Below, in pieces: positions 7,838 through 15,453 of a stretch of 64,000 bases of DNA. The translations under genes were made by a program, and so were the position numbers. Position 1 is the first letter of the stretch. Each line of letters begins with the position of its first letter. The notes below the pieces were generated by a model, which saw only the letters and a program-made list of their open reading frames with translations, was not told the origin of the DNA and ran no database searches. This DNA comes from Prevotella sp. (GTDB lineage Bacteria; Bacteroidota; Bacteroidia; Bacteroidales; Bacteroidaceae), in the NCBI GenBank assembly GCA_017619755.1, contig JAFZRU010000016.1, positions 62,001-126,000 on the forward strand, read 5' to 3'.

Positions 7838-8539
7838 CTAATTCTTTAATTTTTCGAGGAATGTCTTCACGGCCTCCACGTCTTTCACCCCCGGCTCAGT
7901 CTCAAACTTGGAGTTGATGTCAACACCAACGAACAAGGGGTGCTGGATGGCCTTGATGCGTTCCACGTCTTCGATGCCAATTCCTCCACTGATGAGGAAG
8001 GGCGTCTTTCCTTTGTATGCCTGCAAGAGTCCCCAGTCGAACTGCTTTCCGCTGCCTCCCATTTCCTTGCATTTGTTGTGGAAGAGGAAATAGTCCACCA
8101 GTCCCTCATACTGTTGGCATTTGTCGAAGTCTGCCTCCGTCTCCATGGCAATGGCCTTGATGACTTTGACGGGCCTGATGTCCGGGTCGAGTGTTCGTTT
8201 CAGGTTTTCTATCATCACTGGCGACTCCTCTCCATGGAGTTGCACCATGTCGAGATAGAAATTATAAACCCTTGTCACGATGTTTTGCGGCATGTCGTCC
8301 ACAAATACCCCCACGCGCTTGGGGTTGTTTTCCTTGGCAGCAAGTGCCGGCAGACCTCCCACCTCGCTGATTTTGGTTGCCAACGGTGAATAGTCGGGAT
8401 AGAATCCCCCTCTTGCCCTTAACTGGTTGACGCAACGCGGGCTTTCCGGCCAGAACACCAGTCCCAACCAATCTATTCCAAGTGCACTCACCTCGCGTAT
8501 GTTGTCGGCCACACGCATGCCACAAACTTTCACTATCAT
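7838..8539 (-). CDS. trpF: phosphoribosylanthranilate isomerase
   Basis: 233 residues. The N-terminal VKVCGMR holds the catalytic Cys6; [25 protein letters not shown] and [10 protein letters not shown] are the expected barrel elements. It converts N-(5-phosphoribosyl)-anthranilate to CdRP. It is a separate gene, not fused to trpC as in enterobacteria. The 125-bp gap from trpC contains an internal promoter at 8573-8603. Confidence 0.95.
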   Translation of the reverse strand: MIVKVCGMRVADNIREVSALGIDWLGLVFWPESPRCVNQLRARGGFYPDYSPLATKISEVGGLPALAAKENNPKRVGVFVDDMPQNIVTRVYNFYLDMVQLHGEESPVMIENLKRTLDPDIRPVKVIKAIAMETEADFDKCQQYEGLVDYFLFHNKCKEMGGSGKQFDWGLLQAYKGKTPFLISGGIGIEDVERIKAIQHPLFVGVDINSKFETEPGVKDVEAVKTFLEKLKN

Positions 8540-8572
8540 ATCTATTGTGTTACATTATTTCCTTTTGAGGTG

Positions 8573-8603
8573 CAAAGTTACGAAAAATCGAGAGCAGAAC
8601 AAA
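8573..8603 (-). promoter_or_regulatory. internal promoter between trpC and trpF
   Basis: On the minus strand TTTG (8600-8603), 19 bp, TAACTTTG (8573-8580). It would allow trpF-A-thioesterase-B-E-G to be read independently of the attenuator in front of trpD. The upstream element overlaps a small hairpin (AAAATGAAC/GTTCATTTT). Confidence 0.6.
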
Positions 8604-8664
8604 ATGAACTTGTTCATTTTTTATGCCGAGATGGAGTAACTTATCTAAAGGTACGAAAAACTTC

Positions 8665-9486
8665 TCACAGTAGGCTACTCGCAGACGCATTTTCCACCTC
8701 TCGAATGAATTTTTGCAATTCATCTCCGGGATTCTCCGTTTTCATGAAAGTCTCGCCAATGAGGAAGCCGTCATACCCTGCCAGTTGGAGCCTTGTCACC
8801 ACATCGGGTTTTGATATCCCGCTCTCGCTCACCTTGCATGCTTGTGGCGGCAGTTTCCCGACCAGTCTGAACGAGTTGTCCACTTGTGTGACAAACGAAC
8901 CGAGGTTGCGGTTGTTGACACCGCAGATGTCGGGTTCGAGGTCGGCGTAGTCCAATTCCTTCTCGCTGTGCATCTCAAGAAGCACCTCCATCCCAAGGTC
9001 GTGTGCCATGTGCATCAGGTTGCGGCACTCATGGAGTGGCAGGTCAGCGGCGATGAGCAACACGGCACTCGCCCCGCAAGCCTTAGCCTGGAACAGCTGG
9101 TACTCGTCTATGACGAAGTTCTTGTACAATACGGGCAGTGTGAGCCCGGCCTTCCTTGCCCTAACGATGAACTCGTCGCTTCCTCCGAAATAATTCTCAT
9201 CGGTGAGGATGCTCACAGCCGCCGCCCCAGCTTCCTGGTACTGCATGGTGACCACTTCCGGCCTTGCCTCCTGGTGGATCCATCCTTTGGACGGCGACTT
9301 TCTCTTGAACTCAGCAATGATGCCCGTCTTGGAGGCCGTGAGTGCGGCTCTCATAGACGGCGGTGCGGGTTGTTCGTCCATGAGTTGCAACACCCTCTTC
9401 TCCAAGTGAGGCATGGGCAGTGCTTCCTTGAAGCGTTCCACCTCTATGCGTTTCCACGCGACGATTTCTTCCAAGATATCTCTCAT
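8665..9486 (-). CDS. trpC: indole-3-glycerol phosphate synthase
   Basis: 273 residues. The active-site block IIAEFKRKSPSKG (Glu59, Lys61) is intact, followed by SILTDENYFGGS, LYKNFVIDEYQL and GVNNRNLGSF. It closes the indole ring of CdRP with loss of CO2 and water. It follows trpD by 9 bp on the same transcript. Confidence 0.96.
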   Translation of the reverse strand: MRDILEEIVAWKRIEVERFKEALPMPHLEKRVLQLMDEQPAPPSMRAALTASKTGIIAEFKRKSPSKGWIHQEARPEVVTMQYQEAGAAAVSILTDENYFGGSDEFIVRARKAGLTLPVLYKNFVIDEYQLFQAKACGASAVLLIAADLPLHECRNLMHMAHDLGMEVLLEMHSEKELDYADLEPDICGVNNRNLGSFVTQVDNSFRLVGKLPPQACKVSESGISKPDVVTRLQLAGYDGFLIGETFMKTENPGDELQKFIREVENASASSLL

Positions 9487-9495
9487 GGCGTATGG

Positions 9496-10497
9496 TCAAG
9501 CATTGATTTCAATGAATTTTTTCAGCGTTTGGTAAGCCTTTCCGCTCTCGATGGACTCCTTGGCGATGTCGATGCACTCGTGGATGTCCTTTCCCTTTTC
9601 CAACACTTGGATGCCAAAAGCGGCATTGGCAATGACCACTTCCTTCTGCATGGGGTCGGCCTTGTCCTGCAAGACATTGTCAAAGATTTTCTTTGCCTCG
9701 GCGGGGGTGCTACCTCCAAACAGCATCGAGGGGTCGGCATGATGGAAACCGAGGTCCTCGGGCTTGAAGACACGCTCGTAGAAGTTGGTGGCCACCTTGA
9801 AATCTCCCGTGAGCGATATTTCATCATAGCCGTCGATGCTGTTGACGATGCCGTAGTCGATGCCGATTTTCTGATACACATTGCTGTAGAGGCGCATTTG
9901 GTCGAGGTTGGCCACTCCGAGGAGTTGGCACTGCGGCTGCGAGGGGTTGACGATGGGTCCGAGGAGGTTGAAGCACGTGGGGAACGCGAGGGCCTTTCTG
10001 ATGGGACCGACAAACTTCATAGCCTTGGCGAAGAGTTGTGCATGGAGATAGACGATACCGCACTCGTTGATGGAACGGTTGAGTTGGTCGATGTCTGCAT
10101 AGAAATGCACGCCGTGGGCCTCTACGATGTTGGATGCCCCGCTCACCGACGTGGCCGCGTAGTTCCCGTGCTTGGCCACCTTGTATCCCGCCCCGGCTAT
10201 GACGAAGCACGAGCATGTGGAGATGTTGAAGGTGTTCTTTTGGTCGCCTCCCGTACCTACGACATCGATGTAGCGGTCGCAGTCGAGTTTGGCGGCAAGT
10301 CCTGTCTCAAGGATGCCATCCCTCAGTCCGAGCAGTTCGTCAACCGTGACACCTCGCATCTGGAGGCCGGTGAGCAGTGCGGTGATTTGTTCGTTGGGGA
10401 ACTCGTTTTTTGTAATGCCAACGAGGATGTCGTGGGTCTCCTGCCTTGTGAGCGCCTCATGGTTGAGCATCCTCTGTAGGATTTGTCGCATTTCCAT
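9496..10497 (-). CDS. trpD: anthranilate phosphoribosyltransferase
   Basis: 333 residues, normal length. The PRPP-binding loop is GTGGD at 81-85, followed by NIST and KHGNYAATS. It transfers phosphoribose to anthranilate. It is the first structural gene of this operon, which is unusual because trpB leads in the typical Bacteroidetes order. The gene lies directly behind the leader and terminator at 10544-10673, so attenuation acts on it first. Confidence 0.95.
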   Translation of the reverse strand: MEMRQILQRMLNHEALTRQETHDILVGITKNEFPNEQITALLTGLQMRGVTVDELLGLRDGILETGLAAKLDCDRYIDVVGTGGDQKNTFNISTCSCFVIAGAGYKVAKHGNYAATSVSGASNIVEAHGVHFYADIDQLNRSINECGIVYLHAQLFAKAMKFVGPIRKALAFPTCFNLLGPIVNPSQPQCQLLGVANLDQMRLYSNVYQKIGIDYGIVNSIDGYDEISLTGDFKVATNFYERVFKPEDLGFHHADPSMLFGGSTPAEAKKIFDNVLQDKADPMQKEVVIANAAFGIQVLEKGKDIHECIDIAKESIESGKAYQTLKKFIEINA

Positions 10498-10543
10498 CTT
10501 GTTTCGATTTTAGTTTTTATAACCTGTATTGTTTATGAATGTT

Positions 10544-10584
10544 CAAAAAGAGAAAGAGACCTGTCGTAAGAACGGCAGGCCTCT
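10544..10584 (-). terminator. trp attenuator: intrinsic terminator
   Basis: On the minus strand a 13-bp stem with one mismatch (AGAGGCCTGCCGT at 10584-10572 with ACGACAGGTCTCT at 10567-10555, loop TCTT) is followed by TTCTCTTTTTG. It ends about 45 bp before trpD. The competing pairing uses GUCGUGAG (10622-10615), directly after the leader-peptide stop codon, with CUUACGAC (10570-10563); this breaks the terminator stem. That is the geometry of a classical attenuator. Confidence 0.85.
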
Positions 10585-10622
10585 TGTATCAAAATATTGC
10601 ACACGGCGAGCTGGCTCACGAC

Positions 10623-10673
10623 TTAGGGTCTTGAGTAGCGCCACCACCATGCGAAATACCCATTTTCTTTCAT
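10623..10673 (-). CDS. trpL: trp leader peptide with three consecutive Trp codons
   Basis: A 16-residue frame on the minus strand: MKENGYFAWWWRYSRP, stop TAA at 10625-10623. Three TGG codons in a row lie at 10649-10641. A ribosome stalled there would cover the first half of the hairpin formed by UACUCA and UGAG, freeing GUCGUGAG to form the antiterminator. A ribosome that reaches the stop codon would cover GUCGUGAG and allow the terminator to form. It lies between the promoter and the terminator in front of trpD. There is no Shine-Dalgarno, which is normal in this phylum. Confidence 0.88.
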   Translation of the reverse strand: MKENGYFAWWWRYSRP

Positions 10674-10701
10674 TTTCTTTGTTTGGTTGTCAATTTGGCT
10701 G

Positions 10702-10733
10702 CAAAGTTAAGCACTTTGTTTCAAACTGACAAA
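10702..10733 (-). promoter_or_regulatory. trp operon promoter
   Basis: On the minus strand TTTG (10730-10733), 20 bp, TAACTTTG (10702-10709). The transcript would start near 10695 and run through the leader peptide and attenuator into trpD. Confidence 0.8.
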
Positions 10734-10913
10734 TTTTTCCGCGATTTTTTTACGAATATCTATCTTTCGGTTGAAAAAAGCGGTTGAAAAACGGTCTTGC
10801 AGGCCGTCTTTGAAATGAAAAACCAACCGCAGTTCGGATTTTTTTCAGGTAGCGATATAATAAAGGAGGAAGAAAAACGTTAGAAAAGTATAACAACCAT
10901 TATCAGATTGCCT

Positions 10914-11039
10914 ATGAAAATATTTACCCTGGAAGAAACTGACCCATCACCCCGTACACTGAGCTTCATCAGAGAATTCGCCCGCACCTGCCGTGTCATC
11001 GAGATGAACGGCCATACCGGGATTTATTGCCTCAACTAA
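10914..11039 (+). CDS. 41-residue small protein upstream of rpe
   Basis: ATG 10914 to TAA 11039: begins MKIFTLEETDPSPRTLSFIR and ends in GHTGIYCLN. The composition is protein-like, with a predicted amphipathic helix (LSFIREFARTCRVIEMN). It ends 12 bp before the rpe start and is probably co-transcribed with it. No transmembrane segment or known motif is visible; function unknown. The alternative is chance coding in a leader, but codon use is like the neighbours. Between trpL and this frame I see no other gene. Confidence 0.6.
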   Translation: MKIFTLEETDPSPRTLSFIREFARTCRVIEMNGHTGIYCLN

Positions 11040-11051
11040 TCCCTGCATGCC

Positions 11052-11705
11052 ATGGCAACATTAGTATCCCCCTCCTTGTTGTCAGCCGACTTCACTCGTC
11101 TTGACCGTGATATAGAGATGTTGAACGCGAGCGAAGCCGACTGGCTTCACTTGGACGTGATGGACGGTGTGTTCGTTCCCAACATCTCTTTTGGCTTCCC
11201 GGTGTTGGAGGCCGTTGCCGGCATCTGCCACAAACCCTTGGACGTACACTACATGACGGTTCACCCCGAAGCATACGTGGAGCGCACCGCCCGTCTTGGC
11301 GCGATGATGATGAACATTCACTACGAAGCCTGCACCCACCTCCACCGCACTGTAGAGGCCATCCATCATGCGGGCATGAAGGCCGGTGTGACACTCAACC
11401 CCTCCACCCCGGTAAGTATGTTGGAAGACATCATCAGCGATGTCGACATGGTGCTTTTGATGAGCGTCAACCCCGGCTTCGGCGGTCAGAAATTCATTGA
11501 GAACACCATTTCCAAGGTAGGTCGTCTTCGTGAGTTGATAGCCTCCCATGGAAGCCACGCCCTCATCGAGGTGGACGGCGGCGTACAGGAAGAGACAGCC
11601 CCCCGCTTGGTAGCAGCCGGTGTCGATGTGCTTGTAAGCGGAAGTTACGTTTTCAAGGCTCCCGACCCTGCCGGCACCATCCGTTGGTTGAAATCTCTTC
11701 GTTAA
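11052..11705 (+). CDS. rpe: ribulose-phosphate 3-epimerase
   Basis: 217 residues. Family motifs are complete: SPSLLSADF, HLDVMDGVFVPNISFG (metal-binding His and Asp), LDVHYMTVHPE, LMSVNPGFGGQKF and EVDGGVQEE. It interconverts ribulose 5-phosphate and xylulose 5-phosphate in the pentose phosphate pathway. It follows a 41-residue frame by 12 bp and is closed by a strong terminator. Confidence 0.96.
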   Translation: MATLVSPSLLSADFTRLDRDIEMLNASEADWLHLDVMDGVFVPNISFGFPVLEAVAGICHKPLDVHYMTVHPEAYVERTARLGAMMMNIHYEACTHLHRTVEAIHHAGMKAGVTLNPSTPVSMLEDIISDVDMVLLMSVNPGFGGQKFIENTISKVGRLRELIASHGSHALIEVDGGVQEETAPRLVAAGVDVLVSGSYVFKAPDPAGTIRWLKSLR

Positions 11706-11706
11706 G

Positions 11707-11760
11707 CAAAAACAACAAAGGGGTGCGGCCATTGTCTCGCACCCCTTTGTTGTTTTTGTT
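11707..11760. terminator. bidirectional terminator between rpe and the sigma factor gene
   Basis: A long stem, AAACAACAAAGGGGTGCG pairing with CGCACCCCTTTGTTGTTT around a 10-nt loop, with T-rich tract on the plus strand and matching A-rich tract for the minus strand. It serves the convergent rpe and sigma-factor genes. Confidence 0.9.
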
Positions 11761-11771
11761 TTCCCACGGGG

Positions 11772-12368
11772 TCAGTCGAGCTGCAAGACGACACTATGCT
11801 CCTTGGCCATCCTTCTCAGGTTGAGAATGGCGTAACGCATTCGTCCGAGAGCGGTGTTGATGCTCACCCCCGTTGTCTCTGCTATCTCTTTGAAGGACAT
11901 CTCCTGATAGAATCTCATGAAGACCACCTCCCTCTGCGTGGGTGGCAGCATGTTCATCATCTTTTTCACATCGTGCATGACCTGCTCGTTGACGAAATGG
12001 TTTTCCACATTCATGTCGAGGATTTCGTTTCCACTAAGGTTGGACAGGTCGTTGTCCTCCGTAGGTTCTACGATTTTCTCCGACTTCTGCTCCCTGTACC
12101 AGTCCATCACCACGTTGTGTGCAATTCTCACGAGCCAGGCCCCGAATTTTCCGGAGTTGGTGTATTTCCCCTGCTGGAGTTTGGTGATGACCTTTACAAA
12201 GGTCTCCTGGAAGATGTCGTTTGCCATGTCTTTGTCACGGACAACGAACATAATATAAGTAAAGAGCTTGGTTTGTGTTCTTGACAACAGCAAATCAAAC
12301 GCCTTATTGTCACCGGCGATATAGGCCAAAGCCAATTCTTCGTCGGTCATCTTGCTCAGATAATCCAT
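11772..12368 (-). CDS. RNA polymerase sigma-70 family (ECF-type) sigma factor
   Basis: 198 residues. Region 2 shows DMANDIFQETFVKVITKL and FGAWLVRIAHNVVMDWYR; region 4 shows LPPTQREVVFMRFYQEMSFKEIA and the helix-turn-helix TTGVSINTALGRMRYA. The linker is longer than in most ECF factors and acidic. No anti-sigma gene is adjacent, so this is not a standard FecIR-type pair. Target promoters are unknown. Confidence 0.92.
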   Translation of the reverse strand: MDYLSKMTDEELALAYIAGDNKAFDLLLSRTQTKLFTYIMFVVRDKDMANDIFQETFVKVITKLQQGKYTNSGKFGAWLVRIAHNVVMDWYREQKSEKIVEPTEDNDLSNLSGNEILDMNVENHFVNEQVMHDVKKMMNMLPPTQREVVFMRFYQEMSFKEIAETTGVSINTALGRMRYAILNLRRMAKEHSVVLQLD

Positions 12369-12455
12369 CGCTTAAATCATTTGTATTCAAGTAATGATGT
12401 TTCGATAGGCGTTCTTTTTTTAAAGTTTGTAATAAAAAGTCAAGAAATTCGTGTG

Positions 12456-12487
12456 CAAATATAAGTACTTTCACACACATCCCCAAA
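12456..12487 (-). promoter_or_regulatory. promoter of the sigma factor gene
   Basis: On the minus strand TTTG (12484-12487), 20 bp, TATATTTG (12456-12463), leaving a leader of about 80 nt before the start codon at 12368. Confidence 0.65.
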
Positions 12488-12560
12488 TTTTTTCACTAAA
12501 AAAAACATTTTTTGACAAGAGAGCCCGCCTGAGCCAAGCCTGAACCCGGCCCATTTTCAC

Positions 12561-13790
12561 TTATTTCACCCCAAGTCTCTTTTTGAGTTTTTTTGCTGCT
12601 TTCCCTGTCAATTTCATATAATAACCGCTGTTGACCCCCTTTTCGAGAGGCAGGAATTCGCTTCCTTTTGTGGGTGTTGGCACTTTCTTCGCTATTTTGA
12701 AAATGGCGGTTCCCTCATCAATTTCATCGAACATGGCAATGTAAATCATCTGCGCGTATTCGGCATTGAAATCAAGCTGCATCTTGTAGAAAGCCCCCTT
12801 GTTTCTCGGCATCCCCACGACATCCTGCTTCTTGAGGTAGTTCATGTTGCGCCATGAGAAACCCGGGAAGCATACGGGCGCATAGTCCACGTTGTTGGCC
12901 TTCGCCCACTTCATATCTTCGAGAATGAGTTTCTTGAATCCAGGAAAGCTCTGCTCGTTGTATCTACCCACAAACCATGGCAGCAAGATGTCGCACATTT
13001 TGATTTGCTGGTGCAGTCTCGGGTCTTTGTCACAATCCTTGACCATCTCCCTCCAATATGCCGGCACTCCAAGAAGCACGCTGTACCCCATGGATTTCAG
13101 TCCTTTGATGATGGCCTCTGTTTCCTTGAACCCATACTTCCTTCCATCGTTGAATCCCACTCCCCAAACGGCAACGAGCGGCTTGCCGTTGTGATAGAGA
13201 TACTGCGGGCAACGTTGGTGCTGAAAAAGGTTGTATTTTCCCGCCAGTTTCTTGATGTCATCCAACACCACTTTCTCATCCCCGGGGGACATCCCTGTGA
13301 GGTCGTACATGACACACACCGCCCTTCCATATTTTCTTGAAGAGTTCATGGCATTGTCAAGCACGGTGTCGTGGTGCGCCTTTCCCAAGGGCCATTTCTG
13401 GTCAACGACAAATCGTTGTACGAAAACCCCGTCGATGCCATATTGCTTCATCCACTTGAAATGCAAATCTACTGTGGAGGCATCCCTGGAAGAGAAGACG
13501 TGTGCCGGTTTGCCGTTTTCGAGTTTGAAGGGACTCTCGTATGTCTTGTCATACTCGCTCACGTCGGGCCACAGGTCCACATTGGTGGAACCAGGGCGGA
13601 ATGTTCCATCCTTTCCCTGAAAATGATACCATCCCCGGTTTCCCCCGTCGTCTGGTGTGCTGAACCACCCTTGGTATCCAGCCATGACGAGACCCTTATA
13701 AGAGTCATAGCTTTTAGTCTGTTGTGCGAAGGAAGTGACCGCGAGAGTCATCATGGCCCATGCGCACGCCATGCATCTGAATGTATTCAT
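12561..13790 (-). CDS. secreted GH71/99-like glycoside hydrolase
   Basis: 409 residues from the ATG at 13790 (an ATG at 13799 is the alternative). This start is chosen because the promoter at 13811-13841 leaves only a short leader and GGAAAAG precedes it. A signal peptide covers about residues 1-23 (ends TSFAQ). The mature protein begins YDSYKGLVMAGYQGWFSTPDDGGNRGWYHF, the hallmark of the GH71/99-like family in Bacteroidetes, related to endo-alpha-mannosidases; DGVFVQRF, VMYDLTGM and MIYIAMFDEIDEGTAIF are further barrel elements. The protein is predicted to be periplasmic or exported. Substrate is unknown; no SusC/D is adjacent. Confidence 0.82.
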   Translation of the reverse strand: MNTFRCMACAWAMMTLAVTSFAQQTKSYDSYKGLVMAGYQGWFSTPDDGGNRGWYHFQGKDGTFRPGSTNVDLWPDVSEYDKTYESPFKLENGKPAHVFSSRDASTVDLHFKWMKQYGIDGVFVQRFVVDQKWPLGKAHHDTVLDNAMNSSRKYGRAVCVMYDLTGMSPGDEKVVLDDIKKLAGKYNLFQHQRCPQYLYHNGKPLVAVWGVGFNDGRKYGFKETEAIIKGLKSMGYSVLLGVPAYWREMVKDCDKDPRLHQQIKMCDILLPWFVGRYNEQSFPGFKKLILEDMKWAKANNVDYAPVCFPGFSWRNMNYLKKQDVVGMPRNKGAFYKMQLDFNAEYAQMIYIAMFDEIDEGTAIFKIAKKVPTPTKGSEFLPLEKGVNSGYYMKLTGKAAKKLKKRLGVK

Positions 13791-13810
13791 CTTTTCCATG
13801 TTTTTGTGTG

Positions 13811-13841
13811 CAAACTTAACAAAAAATACGTTTTCCTCAAA
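13811..13841 (-). promoter_or_regulatory. promoter of the GH71/99-like gene
   Basis: On the minus strand TTTG (13838-13841), 19 bp, TAAGTTTG (13811-13818). It is back-to-back with the riboswitch promoter 50 bp away. Confidence 0.7.
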
Positions 13842-13892
13842 ATAAAGTGTACAAAAGTTTCGACAAGTCATAAAATAAATGACCATTTTTCA

Positions 13893-13922
13893 TTGGGGAA
13901 TGGGAAATTTTTCCTAAATTTG
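13893..13922 (+). promoter_or_regulatory. promoter of the cobalamin riboswitch RNA
   Basis: TTG (13893-13895), 19 bp, TAAATTTG (13915-13922). Transcription would start just before the riboswitch P1 stem. Confidence 0.65.
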
Positions 13923-13927
13923 CAGCC

Positions 13928-14085
13928 GAAAGGTTCGCTATACGCGATTAGCAAAGGGAACGGGGTGAGAATCCCCGACTGTCTCGCAGCTGTGAGTTCC
14001 TTTATGGCTCTTGGCAAGAAGCCACTGCCCCTTGCGGGTGGGAAGGCGCCAAAGAGTGGAGCAAAGTCAGAAGACCTGCCTTTTC
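13928..14085 (+). ncRNA. cobalamin (B12) riboswitch with no B12 gene downstream
   Basis: Conserved blocks appear in order: GGGAAC then GGTGAGAATCCCCGACTG, CTCGCAGCTGTGA, GCCACTG, GGGAAGGC and the B12 box GTCAGAAGACCTGCC at 14066-14080. P1 pairs GAAAGG (13928-13933) with CCTTTTC (14079-14085). It binds adenosyl- or other cobalamins and normally represses btuB, cobalamin synthesis or B12-independent enzymes. Here nothing of that kind follows: the next 265 bp hold a 12-bp palindrome (CAAGCATGCTTG), a possible 41-codon frame (14135-14260), a long hairpin at 14279-14313 and then a separate promoter for the next gene. Confidence 0.88.
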
Positions 14086-14278
14086 AAGCATGCTTGAGCT
14101 TGCCAAAACCTCTCGATGCAAGGGGTGAGGCGCAATGAGTGACTTTACATCCTGGTGTTGCGGCCTTGGGCCGTCACCTTCTACGACATCACGACAAGAT
14201 GGTTTCGTTCCATCGGGTGTGTTGTCATTGTTGGCAGACACCAACCGAAATGTATTATGATATAAGTTTTTTCATTCA

Positions 14279-14313
14279 GGCGTCGCCGTGAGGCGTCGCC
14301 TGAATGTGTGTTA
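14279..14313 (+). terminator. long hairpin downstream of the riboswitch, possible terminator
   Basis: CATTCAGGCGTCGCC and GGCGTCGCCTGAATG form a 15-bp stem with one mismatch and loop GTGA. No T run follows, so intrinsic termination is doubtful; it could protect or close the riboswitch RNA before the promoter at 14352. Confidence 0.4.
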
Positions 14314-14351
14314 TGGAGAAAGGATGAAAAATGTTAATGTTCAATAAAGAT

Positions 14352-14383
14352 TTGCTCGTGTCGGTTATTATGCTTAATTTTGT
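14352..14383 (+). promoter_or_regulatory. promoter of the LPG-synthase-like gene
   Basis: TTTG (14352-14355), 20 bp, TAATTTTG (14376-14383), 26 bp before the ATG at 14410. It makes this gene independent of the riboswitch transcript. Confidence 0.7.
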
Positions 14384-14409
14384 GAGATAAAACCGCATTA
14401 CACCTCTTG

Positions 14410-15408
14410 ATGACCCTCCGGACGCTGACGACGAACACGGTGAAAGTGGTATTCCCCCTTTTGCTTGGTGGCGCGATACTCTATTGGATGTATCGCGATT
14501 TCGACTTTTCCCAAGTGAGCAGCGTGATGCTTCACGACATGGACTGGACGTGGATGCTCTTGTCGCTTCCCTTCGGCGTGACAGCCCAGTTGTTCCGGGG
14601 TCTTCGCTGGTGCCAGACGCTGGAGCCCATCGGCGAGCATGCCCGTCGCTCCACCTCTGTGAATGCCGTCTTTCTGAGTTATGCCACCAGTTTGGTCATC
14701 CCCCGCGTGGGCGAGTTTCTCCGCTGCGGCGTGTTGAAGCGCCACGACGGGGTGACGTTCGCCAAGTCGCTTGGCACAGTGGTGACGGAGCGTGCCGTTG
14801 ACAGCATCATGGTGCTATTGGTGACCACCCTCACCCTCCTGTCGCAACTGCCGGTGTTCCACAATTTCTTCGTCACCACCGGCACACGCCTCGACACGTT
14901 CCTCGGGCAATTCACCACCACCGGCTACTTGGTGACGCTGGTGTGCCTTGTCGCTGCCCTGTTGCTGTTGTGGTGGTTGGCACACGCCTTGCGTCTCAGC
15001 CACAAGCTTCGCGACATCGTGAGCAACCTGTGGCAGGGAGTGGTCTCGCTTCGCAACGTGTCCAACGTGCCGTTGTACCTTTTCTACACCGTCGGCATCT
15101 GGGTGAGCTATTTCCTGCATTTCTATCTGACGTTCTATTGCTTCGAGGCCACCTCGGGACTTGGCATAAACTGCGCCTTGGTGTCTTTCGTGGTGGGCAG
15201 CATCGCAGTGATCGTCCCCACCCCCAACGGCGCCGGCCCCTGGCATTTCTCCGTGAAGACCATGCTCATCCTGTACGGGGTGGAGAGCAATGCCGCCCTC
15301 TACTTCGTGCTCATCGTCCACACCGTGCAGACGATGCTCGTGGTGCTGCTTGGCGTGTGGGCCTGGGCCTCCCTGTCGCTGACAAAGCCCATAGGCCGCA
15401 CCTCCTGA
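14410..15408 (+). CDS. lysylphosphatidylglycerol synthase-like membrane protein (UPF0104 family)
   Basis: 332 residues from the ATG at 14410 (a TTG lies one codon before). About eight hydrophobic segments are visible, with the family's conserved blocks FRGLRW near 65, SYATSLVIPRVGEFLRCGVL, TVVTERAVDSIMVLL and the re-entrant VPTPNGAGPWHF near 275. This is the membrane module also found at the N-terminus of MprF, where it flips aminoacylated lipid; the aminoacyl-transferase half is absent. Stand-alone members are thought to move lipids or glycolipids. It precedes pepD by 45 bp. Confidence 0.85.
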   Translation: MTLRTLTTNTVKVVFPLLLGGAILYWMYRDFDFSQVSSVMLHDMDWTWMLLSLPFGVTAQLFRGLRWCQTLEPIGEHARRSTSVNAVFLSYATSLVIPRVGEFLRCGVLKRHDGVTFAKSLGTVVTERAVDSIMVLLVTTLTLLSQLPVFHNFFVTTGTRLDTFLGQFTTTGYLVTLVCLVAALLLLWWLAHALRLSHKLRDIVSNLWQGVVSLRNVSNVPLYLFYTVGIWVSYFLHFYLTFYCFEATSGLGINCALVSFVVGSIAVIVPTPNGAGPWHFSVKTMLILYGVESNAALYFVLIVHTVQTMLVVLLGVWAWASLSLTKPIGRTS

Positions 15409-15453
15409 ACAGAAACGAAAATAATCACATAACCAACCATAAATCAATGTAAC

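Noticed and set aside
8842..10479. 545-codon open frame on the plus strand across trpC and trpD
   Set aside because: It is antisense to two certain trp genes and arises from their GC-rich third positions; no motif or start signal supports it.
14135..14260. 41-codon frame after the cobalamin riboswitch as a B12-controlled gene
   Set aside because: The start follows a purine-rich stretch, but composition is poor and it overlaps hairpins; kept only as an option under the riboswitch finding.
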